Shown: in pieces, positions 19,585 to 29,309 of the stretch
Layout of the letters: each line of letters starts with the position of its first letter
Numbering within the stretch: position 1 is the stretch's first letter
From: Tragulus kanchil
Lineage: Eukaryota > Chordata > Mammalia > Artiodactyla > Tragulidae
Reading direction: 5' to 3'
Assembly: GCA_022376925.1 (NCBI GenBank)
Contig: JAIOJX010000004.1
Coordinates: forward strand, 7,130,001 to 7,194,000
DNA length: 64,000 nucleotides
Notes under the pieces: generated by a model
The model's database searches: none
What the model was told of the DNA's origin: nothing
Seen by the model: the letters and a program-made list of their open reading frames with translations, nothing else
Position numbers and translations under genes: made by a program

Positions 19585-20120
19585 GTGTGCTCAGTTGCGT
19601 CTTATTCTTTTTTTAAAAAAAGATTTATTTATTTATTTATTTTGGGTGGGGGTCGGGTTGGGGAGGGAGGGGAGAAGGGCGGGCCACTTCTATTGGTCTT
19701 TCATTTCTCCATTTTCATCCGTCTTTGTTCTTTGGCTCCTGTGGGCCTCCCATCGCGGTGGCGTCTGTCGCTGCAGAGTGCCGGTTCTGGGAGCATGCGC
19801 TCCAGAGCTCCGGCTTGGTAATTGGACACATCGGTCTAGCTGCTCCGTGGCACGTGGGATCTTCCCAGGCCAGGGATCGCCCCTTGCACTGCAAGGTGGT
19901 GTCCTTACCCACTGGACCACCAGAGGAAGCCCTGTTCTTTGCAACTCCATGGCTAGCCCACAAGGCTCCTCTGTCCATGGAACTGTCCAAGCAAGAATAC
20001 TGGAGTGGGTTGCCATTTGCTCCTCCAGGAGATCTTCCTGACCCAGGGATCAAACCTACATCTCTGGGGTCCCCTGCATTGGTGGGCAGATTCTTTACCA
20101 CTGTGCCATCTGGGAAGCCT
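19585..20120 (-). mobile_element. Bov-tA SINE, split by a CHR-like SINE
   Basis: Antisense Bov-tA: 3' end gtgctcagttgcgtcttat at 19587-19605, then a SINE insertion, then gcaactccatggctagccc through caagaatactggagtgggtt and ctttaccactgtgccatct to 20120. A GT-rich run (19566-19590) borders it. Partial duplicate at 21183-21370. Confidence 0.87.
19611..19932 (-). mobile_element. CHR-like SINE, copy B, nested in Bov-tA
   Basis: Same family as copy A, with a T-rich start and AAAT-type tail at 19611-19645 and the head ending at 19932. About 10 bases of the B-box region are missing (ccagggatcgccccttgc against the fuller version in copy A). Short direct repeat ttcttt on both sides. It is younger than the Bov-tA it interrupts. 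Duplicate at 20949-21182 (truncated by the junction). Confidence 0.82.
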
Positions 20121-20124
20121 TCAG

Positions 20125-20700
20125 TTATTTAAACAAGTTTACATTTGGGAGAGGGTTCTGGACAGGAGGTACACATTTGTTAGTCATTAGCATTTAGGTG
20201 ATATTTACATTTTAAGAAGCTATGAGATCAGCAGGGGGATGTGCACAGACAGAGGAGAAATGAGGACTGAAGATGGAGGCAAGGATTGCTCCACCATCTA
20301 GAGGCTGGAGAGAAGAGGAGGAAGCAGCTTAACATGGAACAGGTAGGTGGAAGCAAAACCAGGACAGGATGGTATCCTGGTGTCTTATCTTTGTGACCCC
20401 ATGAGCTGTGGCCCACCAGGCTTCTCTGTCCATGGGATTCTCCAGGCAAGAATACTGGGGTGGGTTGTCCTTTGACAGTGAATCTTCCTGACCCAGGGAT
20501 CAAACCCGTGTCTCTTGTGCCTCCTGAATTGGCAGGCAGATTCTTTTATCAACAGCACCACCTTTTATCTCAGCACCACAGAGAGTGGGTGAAAGTCAAA
20601 TGGGAGCAGGCTCAAGAAAAAATTGGAGAAGAGGCTTTGGAAAGAGTGAGTGTTTTAGAAATCCTTCCAGAAATGACACTGTGAAGAGAAGCATAGCAAT
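20125..20700 (+). repeat. Old mammalian interspersed repeat (family not named), part 1
   Basis: Stretches such as attagcatttaggtgatattt with aagaagctatgagatcagca, then atgggagcaggctcaag after a Bov-tA insertion at 20377-20566, follow an ancient mammalian repeat that I recognise by pattern but cannot name with certainty. Related pieces lie at 24612-24790 and 39975-40960. Duplicated at 21375-21950. Confidence 0.4.
20377..20566 (-). mobile_element. Bov-tA SINE (antisense)
   Basis: Antisense Bov-tA body: gtggcccaccaggcttctct, aggcaagaatactgggg, cctgacccagggatcaaacc, attggcaggcagattctttt. Inserted in the old repeat above. Duplicate at 21627-21816. Confidence 0.87.
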
Positions 20701-20789
20701 GGAGAGACAGCTAAAGAGGAAAGTAGGACAAAGTTGTTTTGTTGTTGTCATTTTGGCTTATATGATGGAAAAGATAATGTCATATCTTT

Positions 20790-20869
20790 TAAGTTGGCCA
20801 AAAAATCATTTGGGTTTTTCAACAAGATATTATGGAAAAACCTGAGTGAACTTTTTGACCGACCCAATA
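20790..20869. mobile_element. Mariner-type MITE (~80 bp, palindromic)
   Basis: Starts TAagttggccaaaaaatc and ends ctttttgaccgacccaaTA. The two ends are imperfect inverted complements and meet at a centre near 20830, so the whole element folds into a hairpin. TA at both ends fits Tc1/mariner target-site duplication. It matches the short mariner-derived hairpin common in ruminant genomes. Duplicate at 22040-22119. Confidence 0.8.
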
Positions 20870-20948
20870 TGGTTTGCTAAAAAAGATAAAATAGTGAGGG
20901 GAGAAAATATTTGATGATGCAATTAGATAAAACTGCTATGGTGTTTGG

Positions 20949-21370
20949 CTTTCATTTCTCCATTTTCATCCGTCTTTGTTCTTTGGCTCCTGTGGGCCTC
21001 CCATCGCGGTGGCGTCTGTCGCTGCAGAGTGCCGGTTCTGGGAGCATGCGCTCCAGAGCTCCGGCTTGGTAATTGGACACATCGGTCTAGCTGCTCCGTG
21101 GCACGTGGGATCTTCCCAGGCCAGGGATCGCCCTTGCACTGCAAGGTGGTGTCCTTACCCACTGGACCACCAGAGGAAGCCCTGTTCTTTGCAACTCCAT
21201 GGCTAGCCCACAAGGCTCCTCTGTCCATGGAACTGTCCAAGCAAGAATACTGGAGTGGGTTGCCATTTGCTCCTCCAGGAGATCTTCCTGACCCAGGGAT
21301 CAAACCTACATCTCTGGGGTCCCCTGCATTGGTGGGCAGATTCTTTACCACTGTGCCATCTGGGAAGCCT
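20949..21370 (-). mobile_element. SINE B and Bov-tA, duplicate copy (left-truncated)
   Basis: Second copy, from pair 7, of the head part of SINE B (20949-21182) and of the Bov-tA remainder (21183-21370). The B-box gap is present here too, with one further C missing. Confidence 0.85.
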
Positions 21371-21626
21371 TCAGTTATTTAAACAAGTTTACATTTGGGA
21401 GAGGGTTCTGGACAGGAGGTACACATTTGTTAGTCATTAGCATTTAGGTGATATTTACATTTTAAGAAGCTATGAGATCAGCAGGGGGATGTGCACAGAC
21501 AGAGGAGAAATGAGGACTGAAGATGGAGGCAAGGATTGCTCCACCATCTAGAGGCTGGAGAGAAGAGGAGGAAGCAGCTTAACATGGAACAGGTAGGTGG
21601 AAGCAAAACCAGGACAGGATGGTATC

Positions 21627-21816
21627 CTGGTGTCTTATCTTTGTGACCCCATGAGCTGTGGCCCACCAGGCTTCTCTGTCCATGGGATTCTCCAGGCAAG
21701 AATACTGGGGTGGGTTGTCCTTTGACAGTGAATCTTCCTGACCCAGGGATCAAACCCGTGTCTCTTGTGCCTCCTGAATTGGCAGGCAGATTCTTTTATC
21801 AACAGCACCACCTTTT
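21627..21816 (-). mobile_element. Bov-tA SINE, duplicate of 20377-20566
   Basis: Identical sequence 1250 bases downstream; product of pair 7. Confidence 0.87.
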
Positions 21817-22039
21817 ATCTCAGCACCACAGAGAGTGGGTGAAAGTCAAATGGGAGCAGGCTCAAGAAAAAATTGGAGAAGAGGCTTTGGAAAGAGTGAG
21901 TGTTTTAGAAATCCTTCCAGAAATGACACTGTGAAGAGAAGCATAGCAATGGAGAGACAGCTAAAGAGGAAAGTAGGACAAAGTTGTTTTGTTGTTGTCA
22001 TTTTGGCTTATATGATGGAAAAGATAATGTCATATCTTT

Positions 22040-22119
22040 TAAGTTGGCCAAAAAATCATTTGGGTTTTTCAACAAGATATTATGGAAAAACCTGAGTGAA
22101 CTTTTTGACCGACCCAATA
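22040..22119. mobile_element. Mariner-type MITE, duplicate of 20790-20869
   Basis: Identical hairpin with the same TA ends; product of pair 7. Confidence 0.8.
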
Positions 22120-22364
22120 TGGTTTGCTAAAAAAGATAAAATAGTGAGGGGAGAAAATATTTGATGATGCATTAGAGTATAGATAAAACTGCTGGAGTGA
22201 TGTTTTTGAAAAGATTCAAGGAGATGCCATTCAGTGGACAAGTGGAAGAACTGACTAGATGGGAATTAAGGACATGCAAGGGAAGGCTTAGTGCCCCACG
22301 CTGGAGTTTCATGGTAGTGGTCTGAATTTACCTGCTGATTCTGCCATTCTTAATACCAACTCCA

Positions 22365-22455
22365 CTGGGCTTTTGGAAGATTAAATGACCTCATACATAT
22401 AAAGTGCTCAGGATAGTGCTTGGAACATAGAAAAAGTGGTTACTATTAGCAGTTG
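22365..22455 (+). mobile_element. MIR SINE tail
   Basis: Pattern gattaaatgacctcataca, taaagtgctcaggatagtgc and ttggaacatag, as in the MIR 3' part. Nothing else is recognised between 22195 and 22650. Confidence 0.65.
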
Positions 22456-22650
22456 GTATTATTCTTTCATCATTTGCTAAAAGGTCACATTTTCCAAGAT
22501 AATAATGAGATTTATTATCAGATTTAGTCTATTCTGGGCTAACAGGATTTACCTCTGCTTCCTCTTATCTCTGTCTAGAAGAAGAACAGGGATATTCCTA
22601 GTTACTCCCCTGGGAAAGCTTGATATCACAAGAGGTCAATGCTTGTAGTC

Positions 22651-22723
22651 TGATATTTCTACAAGTTCTGCAGTCAAATAGTCTACCCCTGAGCTATATC
22701 CCCTTGATATTTCTACAAGTTCT
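22651..22723 (-). pseudogene. Retrocopied 5' half of tRNA-Cys(GCA) with target-site duplications
   Basis: Between two perfect 19-bp direct repeats (22651-22669 and 22705-22723, beginning tgatatttct and ending caagttct) sit 35 bases (22670-22704). Read on the minus strand they give ggggatatagctcagggg followed by tagactatttgactgc, the 5' half of tRNA-Cys: acceptor strand, D arm with A-box, anticodon 5' strand. The copy stops inside the anticodon loop. There is no B-box, T arm, CCA or poly-A, so it is not a tRNA gene. Two or three substitutions from the mammalian tRNA suggest moderate age. It fits a tailless retropseudogene made by LINE enzymes, possibly from a cleaved tRNA half. Confidence 0.8.
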
Positions 22724-22752
22724 TTATTAGCCTCATTCTAGAAATGTTTACA

Positions 22753-22952
22753 GCTTCCCTGATAGCTCAGATGGTTAAGAATCTGCCTACAATGCAGGAG
22801 ACCCAGGCTCCATCCCTGGGTCAGGACGATTTCCTGAAGAAGGAAATGGCAACGTACTCCAGTATTCTTGCCTGGAAAATCCCATGCACAGAGCCTGGTG
22901 AGCTACAGTCCATGGCGTCATAAAGAGTTGGACACAACTAAGTGGCTAACAC
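22753..22952 (+). mobile_element. Bov-tA SINE
   Basis: Sense copy: gcttccctgatagctcag, aatctgcctacaatgcagg, ccagtattcttgcctgg, gtccatggcgtcataaagag. Complete head to tail, moderately diverged. Confidence 0.88.
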
Positions 22953-23004
22953 TTTCTCAGAAATGTGTATGAACTTCAGTATACATTTAACTGCTTTTTA
23001 CATA

Positions 23005-23135
23005 ATATTATTTAATTTTCAATTACCCTTGAGATAAACAGTATTATTTTCCTCCTTCTAAAGAACCAAGGTATCTGAAAGTTAAGTACATTCACCAAGG
23101 CAACATCAGAGCTGGCTGTGAACCCAGGCAGTTAG
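23005..23135 (-). mobile_element. MIR SINE (antisense)
   Basis: Pattern tgagataaacagtattattt, aagttaagtacattcaccaag, cagagctggctgtgaaccca, the reverse complement of the MIR core. Confidence 0.6.
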
Positions 23136-23140
23136 ACTTT

Positions 23141-23235
23141 GTTGTTGTTTAGTCCCCAAGTCATGTCTGATTCTGCAAACCTATGGACTGCAGCATGCAG
23201 GCTCCTCTGTCCTCCACTATCTTCCAGAGTTTTCT
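23141..23235 (-). mobile_element. Bov-A/BovB 3'-end fragment
   Basis: gttgttgtttagtccccaag, then tcatgtctgattctgc, tggactgcagcatgcagg and ctcctctgtcctccactat: the shared 3' end of BovB and Bov-A SINEs, antisense. Confidence 0.7.
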
Positions 23236-24346
23236 TACTACTTTCCAAATTAGTGTATATATAAGCACTTAAAATTTTCATTATGCTTTCTTGGTCCTAG
23301 GCATTCTTACCTGATTGTTCCTAAAGATAGGTAAGGATACAGAGGAAAATATTAAATTAACCAAGCCATATCTTTAGAGAAGGGAACGTATTTACTACTC
23401 ATTACTAAGTGAAAGAAAAGCTCAACAATGCTATTAGGAAGAAAGAATACAGTCATAATTTTTTTTCAAAAGAATTCTATGCCAAAGAGAAGAATTGTAC
23501 AAGAATTACTGGGTTATCACTTAGTATGCTGAACTAAGTCTCTTCCAGAAAGGCCTAAGGATTAATCAGTTAATCATTTGGTGACATTTAATCTAGAGCC
23601 AGAAATCTAATCAATGGCTGACCCATTATAACATTGGGGTACTGGTCTGGCTTCTTGCCTGGACTGTCAAATCTTAATTAGCAATTATCTCAGCTGGGTG
23701 ACCCTTTGCCCCTGGGAAATTTCAACAAGGAATAGCTATTTTAAGTAGAAGTTTCACCTTTCGCCTCTATTACTTGTTATTAGGCAGAGTGCTTATGCAG
23801 TTTCCAATGTCTTATTGGGCCCATTTGATGGAAAGATCTGACATTAGAGTAACAGTTACTTTAATGAGGAGAAATAATGAAGCTCTCCTAAAAGGAGATA
23901 GAAGATCTGAACTTTCCTTCAGTTTCATCTCCTTTATAACTTTCTCCCCCTTTGTCATTTCTGAAATGTGGCCTTATTTAATTCTATTCATTTTAGTTCT
24001 TTCTGGACTAAACAGGAAAATAAACCCAGCCCACAGTCAAAAGGTTTTCTTTCAATTTGAATCTGAGAGATTTCTTTTTTTCTTAAGACAAAGGTAAATC
24101 CCTACTCTAATTGTTTCAGCCATAGCTTTTTTGAACCATGCTTTGGAAGATCTTCGATGCAGATTATTGCTTTGTTCCCATGTGTCCATGGGCAAGTGAA
24201 TTAATCCCTTTGAGTCCATCTCAGAGGGGATGGTCAGAAAAGGCCTTTCTATAGAGATGTCATAGAGCTAGGAGCAAAAGGAGCCCACTGCATGAACGTC
24301 TAATGTAAGGACTCCCCTAGGAAAAGAAATAGCAAAGGCAAAAGCT
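23236..24346. other. Low-copy sequence, nothing recognised
   Basis: About 1.1 kb without a repeat or coding signal that I can assign. The longest open frame (23774-24097, 107 codons) has no recognisable domain and low-complexity aromatic ends. Confidence 0.5.
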
Positions 24347-24360
24347 ATGAGCCATTACAA

Positions 24361-24609
24361 GGGTTTCCCAGGTGGTGCTAGTGGTGAAAAACAAAACAAA
24401 ACAAACAAAAAACCCCACCTGCCAATGCAGGAGACATAAGAAATACAGGTTCCATCCCTGGTTGGGAAGATCCCCTGAAGTAGGAAATGGCAACCCACTC
24501 CAGTATTCTTGCCTGGGAAATGCCATGGACAAAGGAGCCAGCAAGGCTACACTGCATGGGATTGTAAAAGAGTCTGACATGACTGAGGTAACTTAGCACT
24601 CATGCACGC
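24361..24609 (+). mobile_element. Bov-tA SINE with an A/C-rich insert in its head
   Basis: Sense Bov-tA with target-site duplication atgagccatt at 24347-24356 and 24610-24619. The head is interrupted after gtggtgctagtggt by a run of CAAAA-type units (24386-24413), which displaces the A-box from the rest. The remainder (aatgcaggagacataag, cactccagtattcttgcctgg) is normal. Confidence 0.87.
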
Positions 24610-24611
24610 AT

Positions 24612-24790
24612 GAGCCATTGTGACTGGAGTGAAGAGAGGCACATGCTAGGTCAGAGAGACAGGCAGAGACTGACCACACACGATGTGATCCTGCAGACAG
24701 GGCAAGGTTTAGGAAGATTCTGCTTTATATGAAAGGGCAGTCCATGAGAGGACTGTAAGCACTGGAGTGATAGAATCTATTTTACCTTAC
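24612..24790 (+). repeat. Old mammalian interspersed repeat, part 2
   Basis: Words acagggcaaggtttaggaag, gcactggagtgatagaatct resemble the same unnamed ancient repeat as 39975-40080. Recognised by pattern only. Confidence 0.35.
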
Positions 24791-25910
24791 CCCCAAAATC
24801 TCTTTAGTTTCTGTGTCAAGACTAATTAGAAGTAAATACAAGGACAGGGCTTAGGGCAATGTCTGGCTTGTGGTAGATGACAAGTGTTAGCTGTTTTCAT
24901 TGTTACTATTTTGTCATTTTTCAGGGAAAAGCATACTCCCTAGGAAGGCATGTCAGAATCTTCTAGGAGTAGGACATGGATCTCAAACCAGTAACTCCTT
25001 AACCCAAAGTTTCTAGTCAAGTTCTATAGGAAAATGCTCTTCCCATCCCCTGCCCTGACTGTCCTCTCAGGCTGGGAGGTGTCAGCAATGGCCATGTTAT
25101 GTGTTGTCCATCCTAGGTATGGTGAGGGTGGAAATAATGTTGAAGATTCCCACATTTATAGCCCATCTCCTTCTACAGAACTATACTGCCATTGGGATCA
25201 TAACAAATTCAGGCTTGGAATGAAGATCATTAGAGAACCCATTTCTATACTAAATGCAGAAGCATAATATTTGCAGATAAGGCACTTTTCAAGGAACTCA
25301 TTATAACCTCAATTTTAAAAGCTGCACAACTGAAAGCAAGTTAAATTTTCTAACTTGTGTACTTGCTGCTGTTAATAACACCCAGACATAGCTTTGGATG
25401 ACACTGAATACATGGGGAAGCATCTTGAAAAGCTTCATCTCATTTGACCTTCACAATACTGATGACTTAGGTGAAGTTAGTTCTGTGACTTCCAGTCTGG
25501 GGTAAAATGCAGCAGTATGGGAATTATGTGACACGTCCAGACCCATAGATAGTACCTAACTTGGGATCATTGCAAGTCTTAGTCTGAATTTCTCTTTATC
25601 ATTCCCAATGCCTGCTGCTATCACTGCCCCTAGGTTCACTGGTGTTGTGGAGAACAAGAACATTGTAAAGTGCTGTACAGAACTGAGATTTCTAAAATGT
25701 CACAGTTGGAAAAGTACCTGTATTAATTTAACAGTATTCCAATGGGTACCTTTAGCAAATGCAAAATGTCTTAATAATATAGGAAAAGCCTGGATTTTTC
25801 TTAAAAACCAAATCTAGTTGGAATTTATTATACATCTCTCTGGCACAGGATAAAACTACTAAGGTTTGCAGGATGAACTGATCAGATTTATTTTGTCTTG
25901 ATACTTTTTT
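24791..25910. other. Low-copy sequence (25083 onward repeated at 26188)
   Basis: No coding signal. A MIR-like tail at 24845-24900 (cagggcttagggcaatgtctgg) is the only recognisable piece. Confidence 0.45.
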
Positions 25911-27297
25911 GTCATTTAGTCACTAAGTCATGTCAGACTCTTTGCAACCCCACGGACTGCAACACATCATGCTTCCCTGACCTTCACTATCTTCTGGAGT
26001 TTGCTCAAACTCATATCCATTGTGTCAATGACAATCATGTCAACCTCTGTGGACCCCTTCTCCTCCTGCCTTCAATCTTTCTGAGTGTCAGGAGCTTTTC
26101 CAATGGAGCTCTTTGCATCACATGACTAAAGTACTGGAGACTTCAGCTTAAGCATCAGTCCTTCCAGTGAACATTCAGGGTTGATTTCAGCAATGGCCAT
26201 GTTATGTGTTGTCCATCCTAGGTATGGTGAGGGTGGAAATAATGTTGAAGATTCCCACATTTATAGCCCATCTCCTTCTACAGAACTATACTGCCATTGG
26301 GATCATAACAAATTCAGGCTTGGAATGAAGATCATTAGAGAACCCATTTCTATACTAAATGCAGAAGCATAATATTTGCAGATAAGGCACTTTTCAAGGA
26401 ACTCATTATAACCTCAATTTTAAAAGCTGCACAACTGAAAGCAAGTTAAATTTTCTAACTTGTGTACTTGCTGCTGTTAATAACACCCAGACATAGCTTT
26501 GGATGACACTGAATACATGGGGAAGCATCTTGAAAAGCTTCATCTCATTTGACCTTCACAATACTGATGACTTAGGTGAAGTTAGTTCTGTGACTTCCAG
26601 TCTGGGGTAAAATGCAGCAGTATGGGAATTATGTGACACGTCCAGACCCATAGATAGTACCTAACTTGGGATCATTGCAAGTCTTAGTCTGAATTTCTCT
26701 TTATCATTCCCAATGCCTGCTGCTATCACTGCCCCTAGGTTCACTGGTGTTGTGGAGAACAAGAACATTGTAAAGTGCTGTACAGAACTGAGATTTCTAA
26801 AATGTCACAGTTGGAAAAGTACCTGTATTAATTTAACAGTATTCCAATGGGTACCTTTAGCAAATGCAAAATGTCTTAATAATATAGGAAAAGCCTGGAT
26901 TTTTCTTAAAAACCAAATCTAGTTGGAATTTATTATACATCTCTCTGGCACAGGATAAAACTACTAAGGTTTGCAGGATGAACTGATCAGATTTATTTTG
27001 TCTTGATACTTTTTTGTCATTTAGTCACTAAGTCATGTCAGACTCTTTGCAACCCCACGGACTGCAACACATCATGCTTCCCTGACCTTCACTATCTTCT
27101 GGAGTTTGCTCAAACTCATATCCATTGTGTCAATGACAATCATGTCAACCTCTGTGGACCCCTTCTCCTCCTGCCTTCAATCTTTCTGAGTGTCAGGAGC
27201 TTTTCCAATGAGTCAGCTCTTTGCATCACATGACTAAAGTACTGGAGACTTCAGCTTAAGCATCAGTCCTTCCAGTGAACATTCAGGGTTGATTTCA
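25083..27297. repeat. Duplication pair 8 (25083-26187 / 26188-27297)
   Basis: Offset 1105. Close to the junction the first copy reads ccaatggagctctttg where the second reads ccaatgagtcagctctttg; the loss lies within about 85 bases of the first copy's end. The first copy stops inside the Bov-type fragment. Confidence 0.93.
25911..26187 (-). mobile_element. BovB/Bov-A fragment, copy 1 (cut by junction)
   Basis: Antisense BovB-type 3' end: catttagtcactaagtcatg, tttgctcaaactcatatcc, gtccttccagtgaacattc. Truncated where copy two of pair 8 begins. Confidence 0.75.
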
Positions 27298-27366
27298 TTT
27301 AAGATTGACTGGTTGGATCTCCTTGCCATCCAAGGGACTCTCAAATCTTCTCTAACACCACAGTTC
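27016..27366 (-). mobile_element. BovB/Bov-A fragment, full copy
   Basis: The complete version of 25911-26187, continuing through ttgatttcatttaagattga, ctccttgccatccaaggg and ctaacaccacagttcaaa. Third copy at 28145-28495. Confidence 0.78.
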
Positions 27367-27416
27367 AAATTATACAGTTCTTATTACTAAAGATTCTCCA
27401 ATAAAAACAGGTGATA

Positions 27417-27740
27417 GGGGCTTCCCTGGTGGTCCAGTGGATAAGAACACTGCCTTGCAGTGCAAGGGGCGCCGGTTCGAGCCCTGGCCTGGGAAGATCC
27501 CACGTGCCGCGGAGCAGCTGGACCAATGTGTCCAATTACCGAGCCAGGGCTCTGGAGTGCATGTGCCCAGAGCTGGTGCTCTGCGACAACAGGGGCCACT
27601 GTGATAGGAGGCCCACACAAGCCAAAGAACAAAGATGGATGAAAATAGACAAATGAAAGACCAATAGAAGTAGCCTGCCTGATCCCCTCCCTCCCCACCC
27701 CACCCACCACAAAATAAATAAATAAATAAATCTTTAAAAA
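27417..27740 (+). mobile_element. CHR-like SINE, copy C
   Basis: Sense orientation: head ggggcttccctggtggtcc, B-box ggttcgagccctgg, body gatcccacgtgccgcgg and gcatgtgcccagagc, the extended 3' part agaccaatagaagtag, a C-rich run, and an AAAT tail ending near tctttaaaaa. Near full length and little diverged from copies A, B and D. I see no clear target-site duplication. Duplicate at 28546-28869. Confidence 0.85.
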
Positions 27741-28144
27741 TAAAATAGTGGGTCACAGATGTGTGTGTGTGTAGTATTTATTATATTGTATTGTACACAG
27801 AGGGAAGCTCACATATTTTAAGTCAACCATGTGAATAATATTTTCCAAGTGAATATACACATTCACTGAGATCAAAATTAATAATACTGAGCATATTTTC
27901 TTGTGCTTATTATCCATTTGCATGCTTTAGTGAAATTTCTTGTCTAAACTTTTCTTTTTAAAGTAATTATCTTATTCAGTTGTAGGTGTTCTTTGAATGG
28001 TATTAGCAAATAAAATCAAAATTGAAAATTTTTCTTAAAAACCAAATCTAGTTGGAATTTATTATACATCTCTCTGGCACAGGATAAAACTACTAAGGTT
28101 TGCAGGATGAACTGATCAGATTTATTTTGTCTTGATACTTTTTT

Positions 28145-28869
28145 GTCATTTAGTCACTAAGTCATGTCAGACTCTTTGCAACCCCACGGACTGCAACACA
28201 TCATGCTTCCCTGACCTTCACTATCTTCTGGAGTTTGCTCAAACTCATATCCATTGTGTCAATGACAATCATGTCAACCTCTGTGGACCCCTTCTCCTCC
28301 TGCCTTCAATCTTTCTGAGTGTCAGGAGCTTTTCCAATGAGTCAGCTCTTTGCATCACATGACTAAAGTACTGGAGACTTCAGCTTAAGCATCAGTCCTT
28401 CCAGTGAACATTCAGGGTTGATTTCATTTAAGATTGACTGGTTGGATCTCCTTGCCATCCAAGGGACTCTCAAATCTTCTCTAACACCACAGTTCAAATT
28501 ATACAGTTCTTATTACTAAAGATTCTCCAATAAAAACAGGTGATAGGGGCTTCCCTGGTGGTCCAGTGGATAAGAACACTGCCTTGCAGTGCAAGGGGCG
28601 CCGGTTCGAGCCCTGGCCTGGGAAGATCCCACGTGCCGCGGAGCAGCTGGACCAATGTGTCCAATTACCGAGCCAGGGCTCTGGAGTGCATGTGCCCAGA
28701 GCTGGTGCTCTGCGACAACAGGGGCCACTGTGATAGGAGGCCCACACAAGCCAAAGAACAAAGATGGATGAAAATAGACAAATGAAAGACCAATAGAAGT
28801 AGCCTGCCTGATCCCCTCCCTCCCCACCCCACCCACCACAAAATAAATAAATAAATAAATCTTTAAAAA
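28145..28869. mobile_element. BovB/Bov-A fragment and SINE C, duplicate copies
   Basis: Second set from pair 9: the Bov-type fragment (28145-28495, minus strand) and SINE C (28546-28869, plus strand), identical to 27016-27366 and 27417-27740. Confidence 0.85.
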
Positions 28870-29004
28870 TAAAATAGTGGGTCACAGATGTGTGTGTGTA
28901 GTATTTATTATATTGTATTGTACACAGAGGGAAGCTCACATATTTTAAGTCAACCATGTGAATAATATTTTCCAAGTGAATATACACATTCACTGAGATC
29001 AAAA

Positions 29005-29160
29005 TTAATAATACTGAGCATATTTTCTTGTGCTTATTATCCATTTGCATGCTTTAGTGAAATTTCTTGTCTAAACTTTTCTTTTTAAAGTAATTATCTT
29101 ATTCAGTTGTAGGTGTTCTTTGTATATTCTGGACAATAGTCATTTATTAGACTTGTAATT
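29005..29160 (-). mobile_element. Old L1 (L1M-type) ORF2-end fragment
   Basis: Antisense words gagcatattttcttgtgctt, ttcagttgtaggtgttctttg and tatattctggacaatagtca follow the standard end of mammalian L1 ORF2. The first-copy part is at 27880-27995. Confidence 0.6.
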
Positions 29161-29162
29161 GG

Positions 29163-29300
29163 GTCTCTCAGGTAGCACCAGTGGTAAAGAATCTGCCAGT
29201 GGTAAAGAATCCTGTCAGTGCAGGAAACACAGGAGACACTAGTTTGATCCCTGGGTCATGAAGATCTCTTGAAGTAGGAAATGGCAGCTCACTCTAGGCT
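29163..29300 (+). mobile_element. Bov-tA SINE, truncated, with an 18-bp internal duplication
   Basis: Head region has ccagtggtaaagaatc twice (29178-29193 and 29196-29211), duplicating the A-box. Then gtgcaggaaacacaggagac and tttgatccctgggtca; it ends near aaatggcagctcactc without the 3' body. Confidence 0.78.
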
Positions 29301-29309
29301 TCTTTTAGA

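Larger units (their letters stand above)
19698..22194. repeat. Duplication pair 7 (19698-20938 / 20949-22194)
   Basis: The longest pair, offset 1251-1250. The first copy ends with gatgcaattagataaaac where the second has a longer gatgcattagagtatagat version; about 10 bases are lost at the junction side of the first copy. The second copy starts inside SINE B. Confidence 0.92.
26899..29122. repeat. Duplication pair 9 (26899-27995 / 28028-29122)
   Basis: Offset 1129-1127. The first copy ends at gttctttg; 32 bases that occur in neither flank (27996-28027) precede the second. A GT tract differs by one repeat unit (27757 against 28887). The first part overlaps the second copy of pair 8, so about 390 bases occur three times. 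Confidence 0.93.

Noticed and set aside
22670..22704. A functional tRNA gene
   Set aside because: Only the 5' half is present; B-box, T arm and 3' acceptor strand are absent.
23774..24097. 107-codon plus-strand frame
   Set aside because: No domain recognised, and the C-terminal part reads through low-complexity T-rich sequence. No gene context.
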